Below, piece by piece: positions 34,951 to 44,235 of a stretch of DNA of 64,000 bases (the stretch's first letter is position 1; each line of letters starts with the position of its first letter). Both the position numbers and the translations under genes were made by a program. Source of the stretch: Streptomyces sp. NRRL F-2580 (GTDB lineage: Bacteria; Actinomycetota; Actinomycetes; Streptomycetales; Streptomycetaceae). The stretch is taken from assembly GCF_000720115.1 (NCBI RefSeq), contig NZ_JOIR01000029.1, forward strand, positions 123,788 through 187,787, read 5' to 3'. The notes beneath the pieces were generated by a model, which saw only the letters and a program-made list of their open reading frames with translations, was not told the origin of the DNA and searched no databases.

Positions 34951-36582
34951 TCACATACGGAAGATGCCGAAGCCCGGCTGCGTTTGATCCTTCTGGCCCA
35001 GCGGGGCGTTCGCGCACGCGGTCAGGGCCAGTCCCAGCACCTGCCGGGTCTCCATGGGGTCGATGACCCCGTCGTCCCACAGCCGCGCCGTGGCGTAGTA
35101 GGCGTTGCCCTGCTCCTCGTACTGCGCGCGGACCGGGGCCTTGAAGGCCTCCTCGTCCTCGGCCGGCCACTCCTGGCCCGCGCCCTCGATCTGGTCGCGC
35201 TTGACGGTGGCGAGGACCGAGGCCGCCTGCTCGCCGCCCATCACGGAGATCTTGGCGTTGGGCCACATCCACAGGAACCGCGGCGAGTACGCCCGCCCGC
35301 ACATCGAGTAGTTGCCCGCGCCGTACGAGCCGCCGACGACCACCGTCAGCTTCGGCACCCGGGTGCAGGCCACGGCCGTCACCATCTTGGCGCCGTGCTT
35401 GGCGATGCCGCCCGCCTCGTAGTCCTTGCCGACCATGAAGCCGGAGATGTTCTGGAGGAAGAGGAGCGGGATGCCGCGCTGGTCGCACAGCTCGATGAAG
35501 TGCGCGCCCTTCTGGGCGGATTCGGCGAACAGGATGCCGTTGTTGGCGATGATCCCGACCGGGTGGCCGTGGATCCGGGCGAAGCCGGTGACCAGGGTCT
35601 GGCCGAACTCGGACTTGAACTCCTGGAAGCGGGACCCGTCCACGATCCGCGCGATGATCTCGCGGGCGTCGTACGGGGTGCGCGAGTCGACGGGGACCGC
35701 GCCGTACAGGCCGTACGGGTCCACCTTGGGCTCCTCCGGAGCCTCGACCGCCCAGGGCAGGGCCCCGCGCTCCGGCAGGGTCGCCACGATGTTCCGTACG
35801 ATCCGCAGCGCGTGCGCGTCGTCCTCCGCGAGGTGGTCGGTCACGCCGGAGACGCGGGAGTGGACCTCGCCGCCGCCGAGCTCCTCGGCCGTGACCACCT
35901 CACCGGTGGCGGCCTTCACCAGCGGCGGGCCGCCGAGGAAGATCGTGCCCTGGTTGCGGACGATGACGGCCTCGTCGCTCATGGCCGGCACGTACGCCCC
36001 GCCCGCCGTGCAGGAGCCGAGGACGGCGGCGATCTGCGGGATGCCGGCCCCCGACATGCGGGCCTGGTTGTAGAAGATGCGGCCGAAGTGCTCGCGGTCG
36101 GGGAAGACCTCGTCCTGCATGGGGAGGAAGGCGCCGCCGGAGTCGACCAGGTAGAGGCAGGGGAGACGGTTCTCCAGGGCCACCTCCTGGGCGCGGAGGT
36201 GCTTCTTGACGGTCATCGGGTAGTACGTGCCGCCCTTGACGGTGGCGTCGTTCGCGACGATCACGCACTCGCGTCCGCTGACCCGGCCGATGCCCGCGAT
36301 GACCCCGGCGGCGGGGGCGGCGCCCCCGTACATGCCCTCGGCGGCCAGCGGGGCCAGCTCCAGGAAGGGCGATCCGGGGTCGAGGAGGGTGTCCACGCGG
36401 TCGCGGGGGAGGAGCTTCCCGCGGGCGGTGTGGCGGGCGCGGGCCTTCTCGCCGCCGCCGAGCCGGGCCGCGTCGAGCCGGGCGCGCAGGCCCTCGGTCA
36501 GCTCGCGGTGGGCGGCCTCGTTGGTCCGCCAGGCCTCGGACGCCGGGTCCGCGGCGCTCGTCAGCACTGGTGCCTGCTGCAT
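34951..36582 (-). CDS. Acyl-CoA carboxylase beta subunit (methylcrotonyl-CoA type carboxyltransferase)
   Basis: 543 aa crotonase-fold carboxyltransferase, both N and C halves present. [20 protein letters not shown] begins the domain; [40 protein letters not shown] and [20 protein letters not shown] are the acyl-CoA and biotin site segments. The tail [15 protein letters not shown] is typical of MccB-like subunits. ATG at 36582 with AGGGAG upstream. First gene of the four-gene operon facing the TetR regulator. Confidence 0.93.
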   Translation of the reverse strand: MQQAPVLTSAADPASEAWRTNEAAHRELTEGLRARLDAARLGGGEKARARHTARGKLLPRDRVDTLLDPGSPFLELAPLAAEGMYGGAAPAAGVIAGIGRVSGRECVIVANDATVKGGTYYPMTVKKHLRAQEVALENRLPCLYLVDSGGAFLPMQDEVFPDREHFGRIFYNQARMSGAGIPQIAAVLGSCTAGGAYVPAMSDEAVIVRNQGTIFLGGPPLVKAATGEVVTAEELGGGEVHSRVSGVTDHLAEDDAHALRIVRNIVATLPERGALPWAVEAPEEPKVDPYGLYGAVPVDSRTPYDAREIIARIVDGSRFQEFKSEFGQTLVTGFARIHGHPVGIIANNGILFAESAQKGAHFIELCDQRGIPLLFLQNISGFMVGKDYEAGGIAKHGAKMVTAVACTRVPKLTVVVGGSYGAGNYSMCGRAYSPRFLWMWPNAKISVMGGEQAASVLATVKRDQIEGAGQEWPAEDEEAFKAPVRAQYEEQGNAYYATARLWDDGVIDPMETRQVLGLALTACANAPLGQKDQTQPGFGIFRM

Positions 36583-36611
36583 CGGTCGAGCTCCCTTGCT
36601 CGGTGCACGCT

Positions 36612-36658
36612 GTTAATAAGCGTTAACGCATGTACGGCCTAGGTTAACGAGCGCTAAC
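36612..36658. promoter_or_regulatory. Twin operators between carboxylase operon and tetR
   Basis: Two 16 bp sites, GTTAATAAGCGTTAAC (36612-36627) and GTTAACGAGCGCTAAC (36643-36658), each of the form GTTA-N8-TAAC. Their centres are 31 bp apart, three helical turns. They occupy most of the 99 bp divergent gap, so the TetR protein most likely represses both directions. Confidence 0.75.
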
Positions 36659-36681
36659 GGCCCTGTCTAGAATGGTTTCCC

Positions 36682-37260
36682 ATGAGCACCAGAGCGGCCG
36701 CCCCCACCCGTCGCGAGCAGATCCTCAGTGAGGCCGCCCGCCTCTTCGCCGCGCGTGGATTCCACGGTGTCGGCGTCGACGAGATAGGCGCCGCGGTCGG
36801 CATCAGCGGCCCCGGCCTGTACCGGCACTTCGCGGGCAAGGACGCCATGCTCGCCGAGCTGCTCGTCGGCATCAGCGAGCGGCTGCTGACCGGCGGCCGC
36901 CACCGGGTGGCGCAGGCGGCGGGCGCCCCGGAGCGGGTCCTGTCCTCCCTCATCGACGGGCACATCGACTTCGCGCTCGACGACCGTGCGCTGATCACGC
37001 TGCACGACCGGGAGCTCGACCGGCTGCGGGAGGCCGACCGCAAGCTCGTACGGCAGCTCCAGCGCCAGTACGTGGAGCTGTGGGTGGAGGTCGTACGGGA
37101 ACTGCACCCGGAGGTCGCCGAGGCCGAGGTGCGCGTCTCCGTGCACGCGGTCTTCGGCCTGCTGAACTCCACCCCCCACCTGGCGGCCCTGGGCCGGGAG
37201 GCGACGGAATCGCTGCTGCGCCGCCTCGCGCACGGGGCGTTCGGGGCGCTGACGGCATGA
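36682..37260 (+). CDS. TetR-family regulator of the acyl-CoA carboxylase operon
   Basis: 192 aa. Helix-turn-helix GFHGVGVDEIGAAVGISGPG followed by LYRHFAGKDAMLAELLVGIS. The C-terminal domain is Arg/Leu-rich (DRELDRLREADRKLVRQLQR) and probably binds an acyl-CoA. Divergent from the carboxylase operon with twin operators between, so a local repressor relieved by leucine-derived acyl-CoA is likely. That ligand is inferred from context only. Confidence 0.9.
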   Translation: MSTRAAAPTRREQILSEAARLFAARGFHGVGVDEIGAAVGISGPGLYRHFAGKDAMLAELLVGISERLLTGGRHRVAQAAGAPERVLSSLIDGHIDFALDDRALITLHDRELDRLREADRKLVRQLQRQYVELWVEVVRELHPEVAEAEVRVSVHAVFGLLNSTPHLAALGREATESLLRRLAHGAFGALTA

Positions 37261-37325
37261 CCCGGGGCGTCCGCCGATCGGAATGGACGCGCCGCCTCCG
37301 CCCGGGCGGCGGCAGAATGGCCCGT

Positions 37326-38117
37326 ATGCCGAAGCCGATAGAGACGCCGAGCCGTGCCGAACTCATCGACCATCTGGTCCGTACGCGGATCGCGGGGCAG
37401 GTGGCGACCCCGCGCGAGAACAACCTCTCCCACTACCGCAAGCTCGCCAACGGCGACCGGCACTACTGGCTCGGGCTGGAGCTGGGCGACCGCTGGACGG
37501 ACGAGCAGGACGTCCTCGCGGTGATGGCGGAGCGGTGCGGGGTCGTGGACGACCCGGCCTTCCGGTACGGCCAGGACACCATCGACCCGGAGCTGACCGT
37601 GGCCGGCCTGGACCGGCTGGCGGCGCGGCTGCGCAAGGCGGTGCTGGACCGGCAGAGCGTGCTGTTCGCCACCGGCCACCCGGGCGGACTGCTGGACGTC
37701 CACCGGGCCACGGCGGCGGCCCTGCGCGCCGCGGGCTGCGAGATCGTCGTCATCCCGTCGGGCCTGGTGGCCGACGAGGGCTCGGTGTGGCAGTTCGCCG
37801 ACGTCGCGGTCCTGGAGCGGGGCGCCACGCTCTGGCACACCCACTCCCCGGAGCCGATGGCCGCGATCCTGGACGGCCTGACGGCTTCGGGCCGCCCCCA
37901 GCCGGACCTGGTCGTCGCCGACCACGGCTGGGCGGGCTGCGCGGCCCAGCGCGGCCTGGACGCGGTCGGCTACGCCGACTGCAACGACCCGGCCCTGTTC
38001 ATCGGCGAAGCCGAAGGCACCCTCCAGGTCGCGATCCCCCTGGACGACCACGTCCGCGACCCCCGCTTCTACGACCCGCTGGTGGCGTACCTCCTGCAGG
38101 CGGCGGGTTTGAGCTGA
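37326..38117 (+). CDS. Conserved phosphatase-like protein
   Basis: 263 aa from ATG 37326 (MPKPIETPSRAELIDHL); an ATG at 37317 is also possible. Conserved-looking segments: RIAGQVATPRENNLSHYRKL, VLFATGHPGGLLDVHRATAA, EIVVIPSGLVADEGSV and ADHGWAGCAAQRGLDAVGYA. Such proteins are annotated as phosphatases in streptomycetes as far as I recall, but I cannot point to a catalytic motif beyond candidate Asp/His residues (HPGGLLDVH, ADHGWA). Cytoplasmic. Monocistronic, followed by a strong terminator. Confidence 0.7.
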   Translation: MPKPIETPSRAELIDHLVRTRIAGQVATPRENNLSHYRKLANGDRHYWLGLELGDRWTDEQDVLAVMAERCGVVDDPAFRYGQDTIDPELTVAGLDRLAARLRKAVLDRQSVLFATGHPGGLLDVHRATAAALRAAGCEIVVIPSGLVADEGSVWQFADVAVLERGATLWHTHSPEPMAAILDGLTASGRPQPDLVVADHGWAGCAAQRGLDAVGYADCNDPALFIGEAEGTLQVAIPLDDHVRDPRFYDPLVAYLLQAAGLS

Positions 38118-38142
38118 AGGCGCCGCCACAACGGACAGGGGA

Positions 38143-38172
38143 AAGCCCCGGCCGGAAATCCGGCCGGGGCTT
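38143..38172. terminator. Terminator after the phosphatase-like gene
   Basis: AAGCCCCGGCCGGA (38143-38156) and TCCGGCCGGGGCTT (38159-38172): a 14 bp perfect stem. It also faces the convergent RHS locus. Confidence 0.9.
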
Positions 38173-38287
38173 CCTCGTGTCCGGGCCAGGGGAATTCGGC
38201 GCGGCCGCGATGACCGCGTGCGCCGATGTAGCCCCGGGATCCCCGAGGTTGCCCGGCGGGGAGTGCCCGCCGGACCACCCCTCGTGA

Positions 38288-38821
38288 TCACTGGCCGGCC
38301 AGTGTCACGATCAGGCAGAGGACGAAAAGGATGACAGAGGCGAATTCCGGTACGAGGCTGGACCGCTGCTGGCGCATAGGCCCTCCCGGCGCCCCGGACG
38401 CGGCATGTCGCATGGCTTCCATGTCGACCAAGAGCCGCATTCTTGCATTTTTTCCTCCCAGGACTCGTTGGAAGGCCCGAGGGCAAAATTTCCCTCCGCC
38501 GACTGCTCTATTCACCAAGTAAAGATGATACCCAAGGGGAGTTCGTCGCCATTTCAGTTCAGAAATCTCCGACCATGGAATACATACCGTGCGATACGGC
38601 TCGCGAACAACGAGGTGCTCCTTCTCCATGCGCAATCCAGGGGCGAATTGGAATCGCCATATGATGCACAGGAATGGGGGGCAGGTCATCAACGCCGCGG
38701 CAAGCGGGAGGTAAGAGTCGTGCGTCGAGCTAATGGCCTCGACCAGGACGATCACCGGAATGGTGAGGAATATTCCAGAATAGAGGAGGCCTTTCAGTAT
38801 ATTGCTTGTCGACCTCTTCAT
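38288..38821 (-). CDS. Membrane PH-domain-like protein, candidate immunity protein
   Basis: 177 aa. Two N-terminal membrane spans (GLLYSGIFLTIPVIVLVEAI; LAAALMTCPPFLCIIWRF), a soluble bacterial PH-like part (MEKEHLVVREPYRTVCIPWS, EISELKWRRTPLGYHLYLVN) and a C-terminal span (FASVILFVLCLIVTLAGQ). Its ATG at 38821 overlaps the stop of the RHS toxin frame (ATGA). Base composition is clearly poorer in GC than the chromosome around it, and codons such as ATA, AGA and TTG are frequent. Position after a polymorphic toxin, 4 bp overlap and matching composition suggest the cognate immunity protein. A PH-domain protein of unrelated role is the alternative. Confidence 0.75.
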   Translation of the reverse strand: MKRSTSNILKGLLYSGIFLTIPVIVLVEAISSTHDSYLPLAAALMTCPPFLCIIWRFQFAPGLRMEKEHLVVREPYRTVCIPWSEISELKWRRTPLGYHLYLVNRAVGGGKFCPRAFQRVLGGKNARMRLLVDMEAMRHAASGAPGGPMRQQRSSLVPEFASVILFVLCLIVTLAGQ

Positions 38822-39570
38822 TCTCGCCACATCCCCCTGAACCCGAAAGTCGTCACGACCCTGTCGGCTATGGTTTGCGCGATCGCTCCCTCGCCGACAA
38901 AGCCGAACGCTACACCAGACAGGTCCCCCACGAAGCCGAGAATCTGCTCGGTGCAACCCTGGGCGCCGCTGGAGTAGGACCCGCAGGCGTGGATGACCAT
39001 GGGTACCCGGATGACGGTCTTGCCGACCATGGACCACTTGGCGATCGACGCTCCGACTGCAGCGCACGGCATATTCCCCCAGAGGGCACACCCTGCGCCG
39101 CCCACCGCGGACACCGTGGCGATAGTTCCAGCGGTCTCGTTCGCGAGGGAGATACTGTCCTTGTTCTCGTCGATCCAATCTTCGATCGCCCACGCGTTCT
39201 TCTTTGTTTCGCTATTCCCTCTGCATTCCTCAATATTGCTCCCCCCTTCACGCAGTCCTGAATTTCCATCCAAGTCTTCTGCTCTTCCACTGTGTAGTCG
39301 GAAGTTCCTTGGTAGCCGTTTTGCCGCATCGACTTGAATTGATCGGTGGTGAGGGGAGCGCCAAGGGCGTGTTCAACCTTCTTGGGGGGCGGTGCCGGCT
39401 TCGACCCCTTCCCCGGTGTTTTGAAGTAGGTCCCATTGATACCGCAATAGATCACGCACCCGCTGGACTTCTTTCCGTATCCGGCGCTGTACCTCCTGGC
39501 TGCTTCGACGACCTTTTCGGGAGCGGCCTCGAAGCCACCGTCGCTGTCGCCTTCGAAGTACCGGAGGCCG
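38818..39570 (-). other. C-terminal toxin domain of the RHS protein
   Basis: Everything after the RHS core motif DPDGL (about 39570). Residues include RYFEGDSDGGFEAAPEKVVE, KVEHALGAPLTTDQFKSMRQ and, after the frameshift, a Cys-containing stretch (GGSNIEECRGNSETKK) followed by two Gly/Ala-rich hydrophobic segments (TIATVSAVGGAGCALWGNM; ILGFVGDLSGVAFGFVGEG). I recognise no nuclease, deaminase or ADP-ribosyltransferase motif. The hydrophobic segments suggest a membrane-active toxin, which fits a membrane-bound immunity candidate. GC content drops here, typical of exchanged toxin cassettes. Confidence 0.6.
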
Positions 39571-42500
39571 TCCGGGTCGGAGTAGGTGAAGGGGTTGTTG
39601 GCGGAGTAGGTGTAGCCGTGGAGCTGCTGCGAGTCCTTCAGGTCCATGATCGGGTCGACGGAGATGAATCGGCCGATCATGGGGTCGTACTCACGGGCAC
39701 CGATGTGGGTCAGGCCACTGTCGTTGTCCTTCGTGCCTCCGACGAAGGTCTTCTCGCCGGCCCAGGCTGTGGCCTGGCTGCCGCGAGCCTCACCGAAGGG
39801 CCCGGTCTTGCGGCGTGTGACCGTCTGCGTGGCATCAGCCGTGATCTGGGTGGTGCCGGTCCCGTGGTGATCGCTGAGAGTGAAAGTCAGCTTGCCGCCC
39901 GTGCGCATCGCGACATCGCCGTAGTAGCGGGTCCCGGTGATCGTGCCGGCCTTGTCGAGCTTCAGCTCGTTGTCCCCGGGCAGGTACAGCGTGGTGGTGT
40001 CCTTCTCCTTGCGCAGAATACGTTCACCCGTGGCCGAGTAGACGAACGAATTCGTGGACGTGCCCTGTGCGAGGGATTTGAGGCGTCCCTCGGCGTCCCA
40101 GTCGAGGTACTGGGTTTCACCCGTGCCGCTCTTGCGGGTCTTGGTGTTGCCGATCGCGTCGTAGGTGAAGGTTTCGTCGTGCGGGGCGGTGCCGGTCTGG
40201 GTGACCTTCGGCAGGTCGTGCTTACCGGGCGTAGGGGGCGCGTACGTGCGGACGGTGTCCGCGGTCGGGCCCGAGGCGGTCTTGTGCTTGGTCTCCGTCT
40301 TGCGGTTGCCGACGGCGTCGTAGGTGTACGTGGTCCAGTACGGGTCCTCGCCACCGATGACGGAAGCCGACGGGGCGGTCGCGCAGGTCTCGCCCTTGTC
40401 GGTCCAGGCCTCGGTGATGCGGCGCAGGGAGTCGAGGTTGACGCACTGGGTGTCCGTGGTCCGGGCGGCGTCCTGGCCGTAGGCCGAAGCGATCGCCGTC
40501 AGGTTGCCGACGGGGTCGTTGGTGTACTTGGTGTCCTCGATCCGCTGGGGCGCAAGCTCCCCGGTCGGCGACGGTGCGGGTGAGGGTACCGGTGTGCTCG
40601 TCGTACTCGTTCGTCCGGTACAGGCGCTGGCCGGACGCGCCCAGCTCCTGGCGGATCGTGCGGCCGTAGTGGTCGTAGGTCATCGCCGACACGAGGCGAC
40701 TGCTGCCTGCGCCCATGTTGTTCAGCAGGCCGGAGACCGACTTGTAGGTGCTGCCGACCGTCTCGGCCGGGAGACCGCCCATGGCCGGGTGCCTGGTCGT
40801 GAGGACCTGGCCGACGATGTTGTAGGTGTTCGTCCACTTGTAGGTGCCGGCCAAGGCGCCGGTGTCGGGGGTGGACGGAACGGTGACCTGGGATTCGAGA
40901 GGTTGGTAGAGGTCGTTGTAGGCCAGGACCTCCGAGGTGTACGCCTTGCCGTCGACGTAGCGCGTGGACTTGGCCGGCTGGCCCTTGGCCACGACGTCGT
41001 AGACGGACGACGTCAGAGTCGTCGATCCCTGCTTGGTGGCGACGGGACGGCCGAGGTCGTCGTAGTCGGTGTGCAGGGTGACGTCGCGGGCGTCCGTGAC
41101 ATCGGTGACGCGGTCACCAATGTCGTAAGCCGTCTTGGTGACGCCCTTGTCCGGGTCGTTCACCTCCACCTGGCGGCCGCGGACGTCGTAGGTGTACGTC
41201 CACTTGGCGTTGCCCGGGTCGGTGACCTGGCTCAGCTGGCCGAGCTTGTTGTAGGTGTAGACGGTCGACTGCGAGGCGGTTCGAGCCGGGTCGGTGTACT
41301 GCTTGGTCTCGATCGTGCGGCCCAGCGCGTCGACGACGGTGGTGCTCGTGGTGCCGCCCGGGGGCGGGCTGACGGTGATGGTGTCGCCGGTGTAGCTGGT
41401 CGTGGTGCGCTTGGTCTCGGTGCCGAACTTCTTGGCGATCACCGAGGCCGGGCGGCCGGCACCGTCAAAGAGGATGTCGGTGGAGGACGGGTAGTTGAGC
41501 TCCTGTCCCGTGACCAGATCGGGCGAAGGCGTGCCGTCGGCGTAGTACGTACCGGAGGAACGCCACGCCAGGCCGCGGGTATCATAGAAGGTTTCCGTGA
41601 CCAGACGGCCGGCCAGGTCGGGTGGCTGGGTCTGCGTCTGGCGCTCGCGCAGCAGACCGTCCTGGATGGAGTGGACGACGGAGTACTTGTAGTCGTGGGT
41701 CAGCGTCTTGGACGTGACGACGTTGGGACCACTGTTGCGGACGGTGTACTCGAACACCCGGCTCGGCAGGTCCGGGTTGGCCTCCGCGGTCCAGTTCGGC
41801 ACCCAGACCTTCGTCACCCGGCCCAGTGCGTCGTACGCGGTCGTGGTGACCTTGCCGTTGGGGTCGGTGACCTTGGTCGCCTGACCGCGCAACGGGTCGA
41901 GCTGGCTGGTGACGGTGTGGCCCAGCGCGTTGGTCGCCGTCATCGCGGTCGGGACCTCGCCGGTGGCCGGCGTGTAGGCGGTGGTGGCGACCTTTCCGTA
42001 GGCGTCGGCGGCCGCCAGTGCCCGGCCGTACATGTCGTAGCAGAGCTGGTTCTTGTCCGCACCGCAGGTGGACGGGATGCTCGACGTGGTGTCGTAGCCG
42101 TCGCCCTTGCCGTTGATCTTCTCGGCCTTCGTCACCAGACCCGTGCCGGGTACGGTGCCGAGCGTGCCGTTGTCGAAGTAGGTGCGGGTGTCGCTGATGA
42201 CGTCGCCCGGAGTGCTGCCGGTGGTTTCGCAGGGCAGCGCGACAGTTTCGACGTGGCTCTGCCGGTCCAGGATCCAGGTGGCGGTGTTGCGTGCGTAGCT
42301 GGTCCTCGTGCAGGACTCGTCGCCGGTCTTGGCGGTGTCACCGGTGCTCGACTGCCAGTCGACCATGCCGTACTCGTCGAAGTGGTGGCTGGTCTCGGTC
42401 GTGCGGGTGCCACCGGTGACGGTGGTGCGGGTCGACTCCTTCTCGACATTGGTCTTGTAGGAGACGAGGTTGGGAAGGCCGGGGCGAAGACGCTTGGCCA

Positions 42501-44235
42501 CCTCACCCGAACGCCACGGCGTGCTGGACGTGGCGCTCACGAGCTTGCTCGTGTCGTCGCCTTCGTAGGTGGCCGACTCGCGGACCATGCCGGCGAACTC
42601 TGGCCGGTCCGTGACCGTGGCCCCGGTGCCGTCCTTGACCGCCTTGCCGTCGAGGCCCCGGAAGTAACGTCTCTCCGACAGCGTCTTCGGGTCACTGGCC
42701 GCACCGGTGCGGGTCTGGACCAGTTCGTAGCCGCGTGGGATGGAGTGGACGCGGTCCTCGGCCTTGGTGAACTCGCTGGTGTCCTTGTCCCAGGCTGCCC
42801 CGCCGACGTAGGTGTACGAGGTCACCTTGTCGGGCGTCGAGGCAAGGTTGTCGCCCTCCACGATCTGGGTGACGACGTAGATGTTGAACCAGTCGAGCTT
42901 GGAGTCGTCGCCCTCCCACACCCACTTGACCGGGTAGCAGCGGGTGGTGTTCGTCGCGTCCGCGGCCGGGAGCGCGGTGGGCGTGCAGTCCTGTTGGGAG
43001 TAGGTGACACCGATGGTGCCGCCGGTCTCCGTGTTGACCTGGGACATCCGCAGTCGGATGTAGGGGGCCAGGCCGTCCCCGGTCTTGTCCACCCGGTTGG
43101 GGCGCGGTTCACCGGCGAACGTGACGGGATCGAACGGGACGTCCGTCGCGGCGCCCCCCTTGGCGGTGCGCGCGATGGACTTCAGCCACATGGGCGTGGA
43201 GATGCCGTCGCCCGCCGGCGGGAAGTTCTGGTCCAGGGTCCAGGAGTCGACGTCCTGGTACGCGCCGCCCGTGAGGATCTTGGTGTTAATCCCGGTGAGG
43301 CGTATCCGCGACCAGAACGTCGGCGAGAACTGGCTCTTGCATTCCGTGGACCCGTCCTTGCAGAACATGTCGTACGGCGAGTCCGGCCAGTTCGTGGCGT
43401 TGGCTTCGTCGAAGGTGCCGCAGCCGGTGAGACAACGCTCGCTGACGTCGAACTTCACCTGGGCCATGGCCTTGCCGGTGTAGACCGCGTCGGAGCGCAG
43501 GCCGTAGTCGATGTGGTCGAGCCAGCCGCCACGGATGTACGGCGTGACCGTGGCCTTGCCGGTGGTCTCCGAGAAGTTGCGGCCGTAGTTGTTGGTCTCG
43601 GTCTTCCAGTAGTACGCCATGGCGCTGCCGCCGGGGGCGACGACGTAGTCGAGCTGCCAGCGCCAGGCCTGCTGGCACCACGCGCTCGCGAACGAGGCGT
43701 TGTAGCAGGGTTCGCCCGACTGGTTGCCGAAGACCGGGACGGTCCAGGTCGAGTTCGTCGTCGGGTCGTCAGGGGCCGTGCCGTTGTCCTTCCAGCCGGG
43801 AAGACGGTTCAGGCCGAAGAAGTACTGCGTGCCGTCGATCGTGGTGATCTTCCAGTGCTCACCCACACCATCGACGCCCGCGGTGCCCTTGTCGCCGTTG
43901 GTAGCACCGGTGAGCTTCTCGACCTTCTCGCCCGAGTCCGTGGCCGGGTGCCAGCCCTTGCCCTGCTCGAACACGAGCTCGGTCGACTTGCCGCCCAGCG
44001 ACATCGTGGCGTTGTCGTTGAACCAGCACTGGTCGCCGACCTTGGTGGCATTGGTGCCACCGGTCTTGTCGTCGTTGCAGGACTTGTACTTGCGTTCGAT
44101 GAAGCCGGGTTCCCAGTTCCAGCCGTCACCGATCCACGAGCTCTGGCTGTTGGACGCACCCGTGCGGCCGTCGACGGACTGGGAGCTGTAGCCGAGCGAG
44201 ATCTGCGGGGCGAGCCCGCGGTGCAGCAGTCCGCG
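38818..44235 (-). pseudogene. RHS/YD-repeat polymorphic toxin gene, 5'-truncated and frameshifted
   Basis: A large RHS protein gene reading leftward in three frames. From about 44235 to 40559: [18 protein letters not shown] (N-terminal SpvB/RHS junction), many YD repeats ([35 protein letters not shown]). At the GGGG run 40559-40562 an extra base shifts the frame; it continues [20 protein letters not shown] and reaches the core YDPMIGRFISVDPIMDLKD and NPFTYSDPDGL. At 39241-39246 a run of six G (minus strand) causes a second shift, and the third frame runs to TGA at 38818. The signal peptide and start are missing: upstream of 44235 the sequence belongs to an oppositely oriented gene. As read it cannot give a full protein; ORF pieces over 300 aa remain open. 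Confidence 0.8.

Noticed and set aside
40222..40558. C-terminal part of the long RHS open frame after the GGGG run
   Set aside because: Sequence turns into Arg/His/Pro/Gly-rich nonsense while the next frame continues the YD repeats, so this segment is out of frame.
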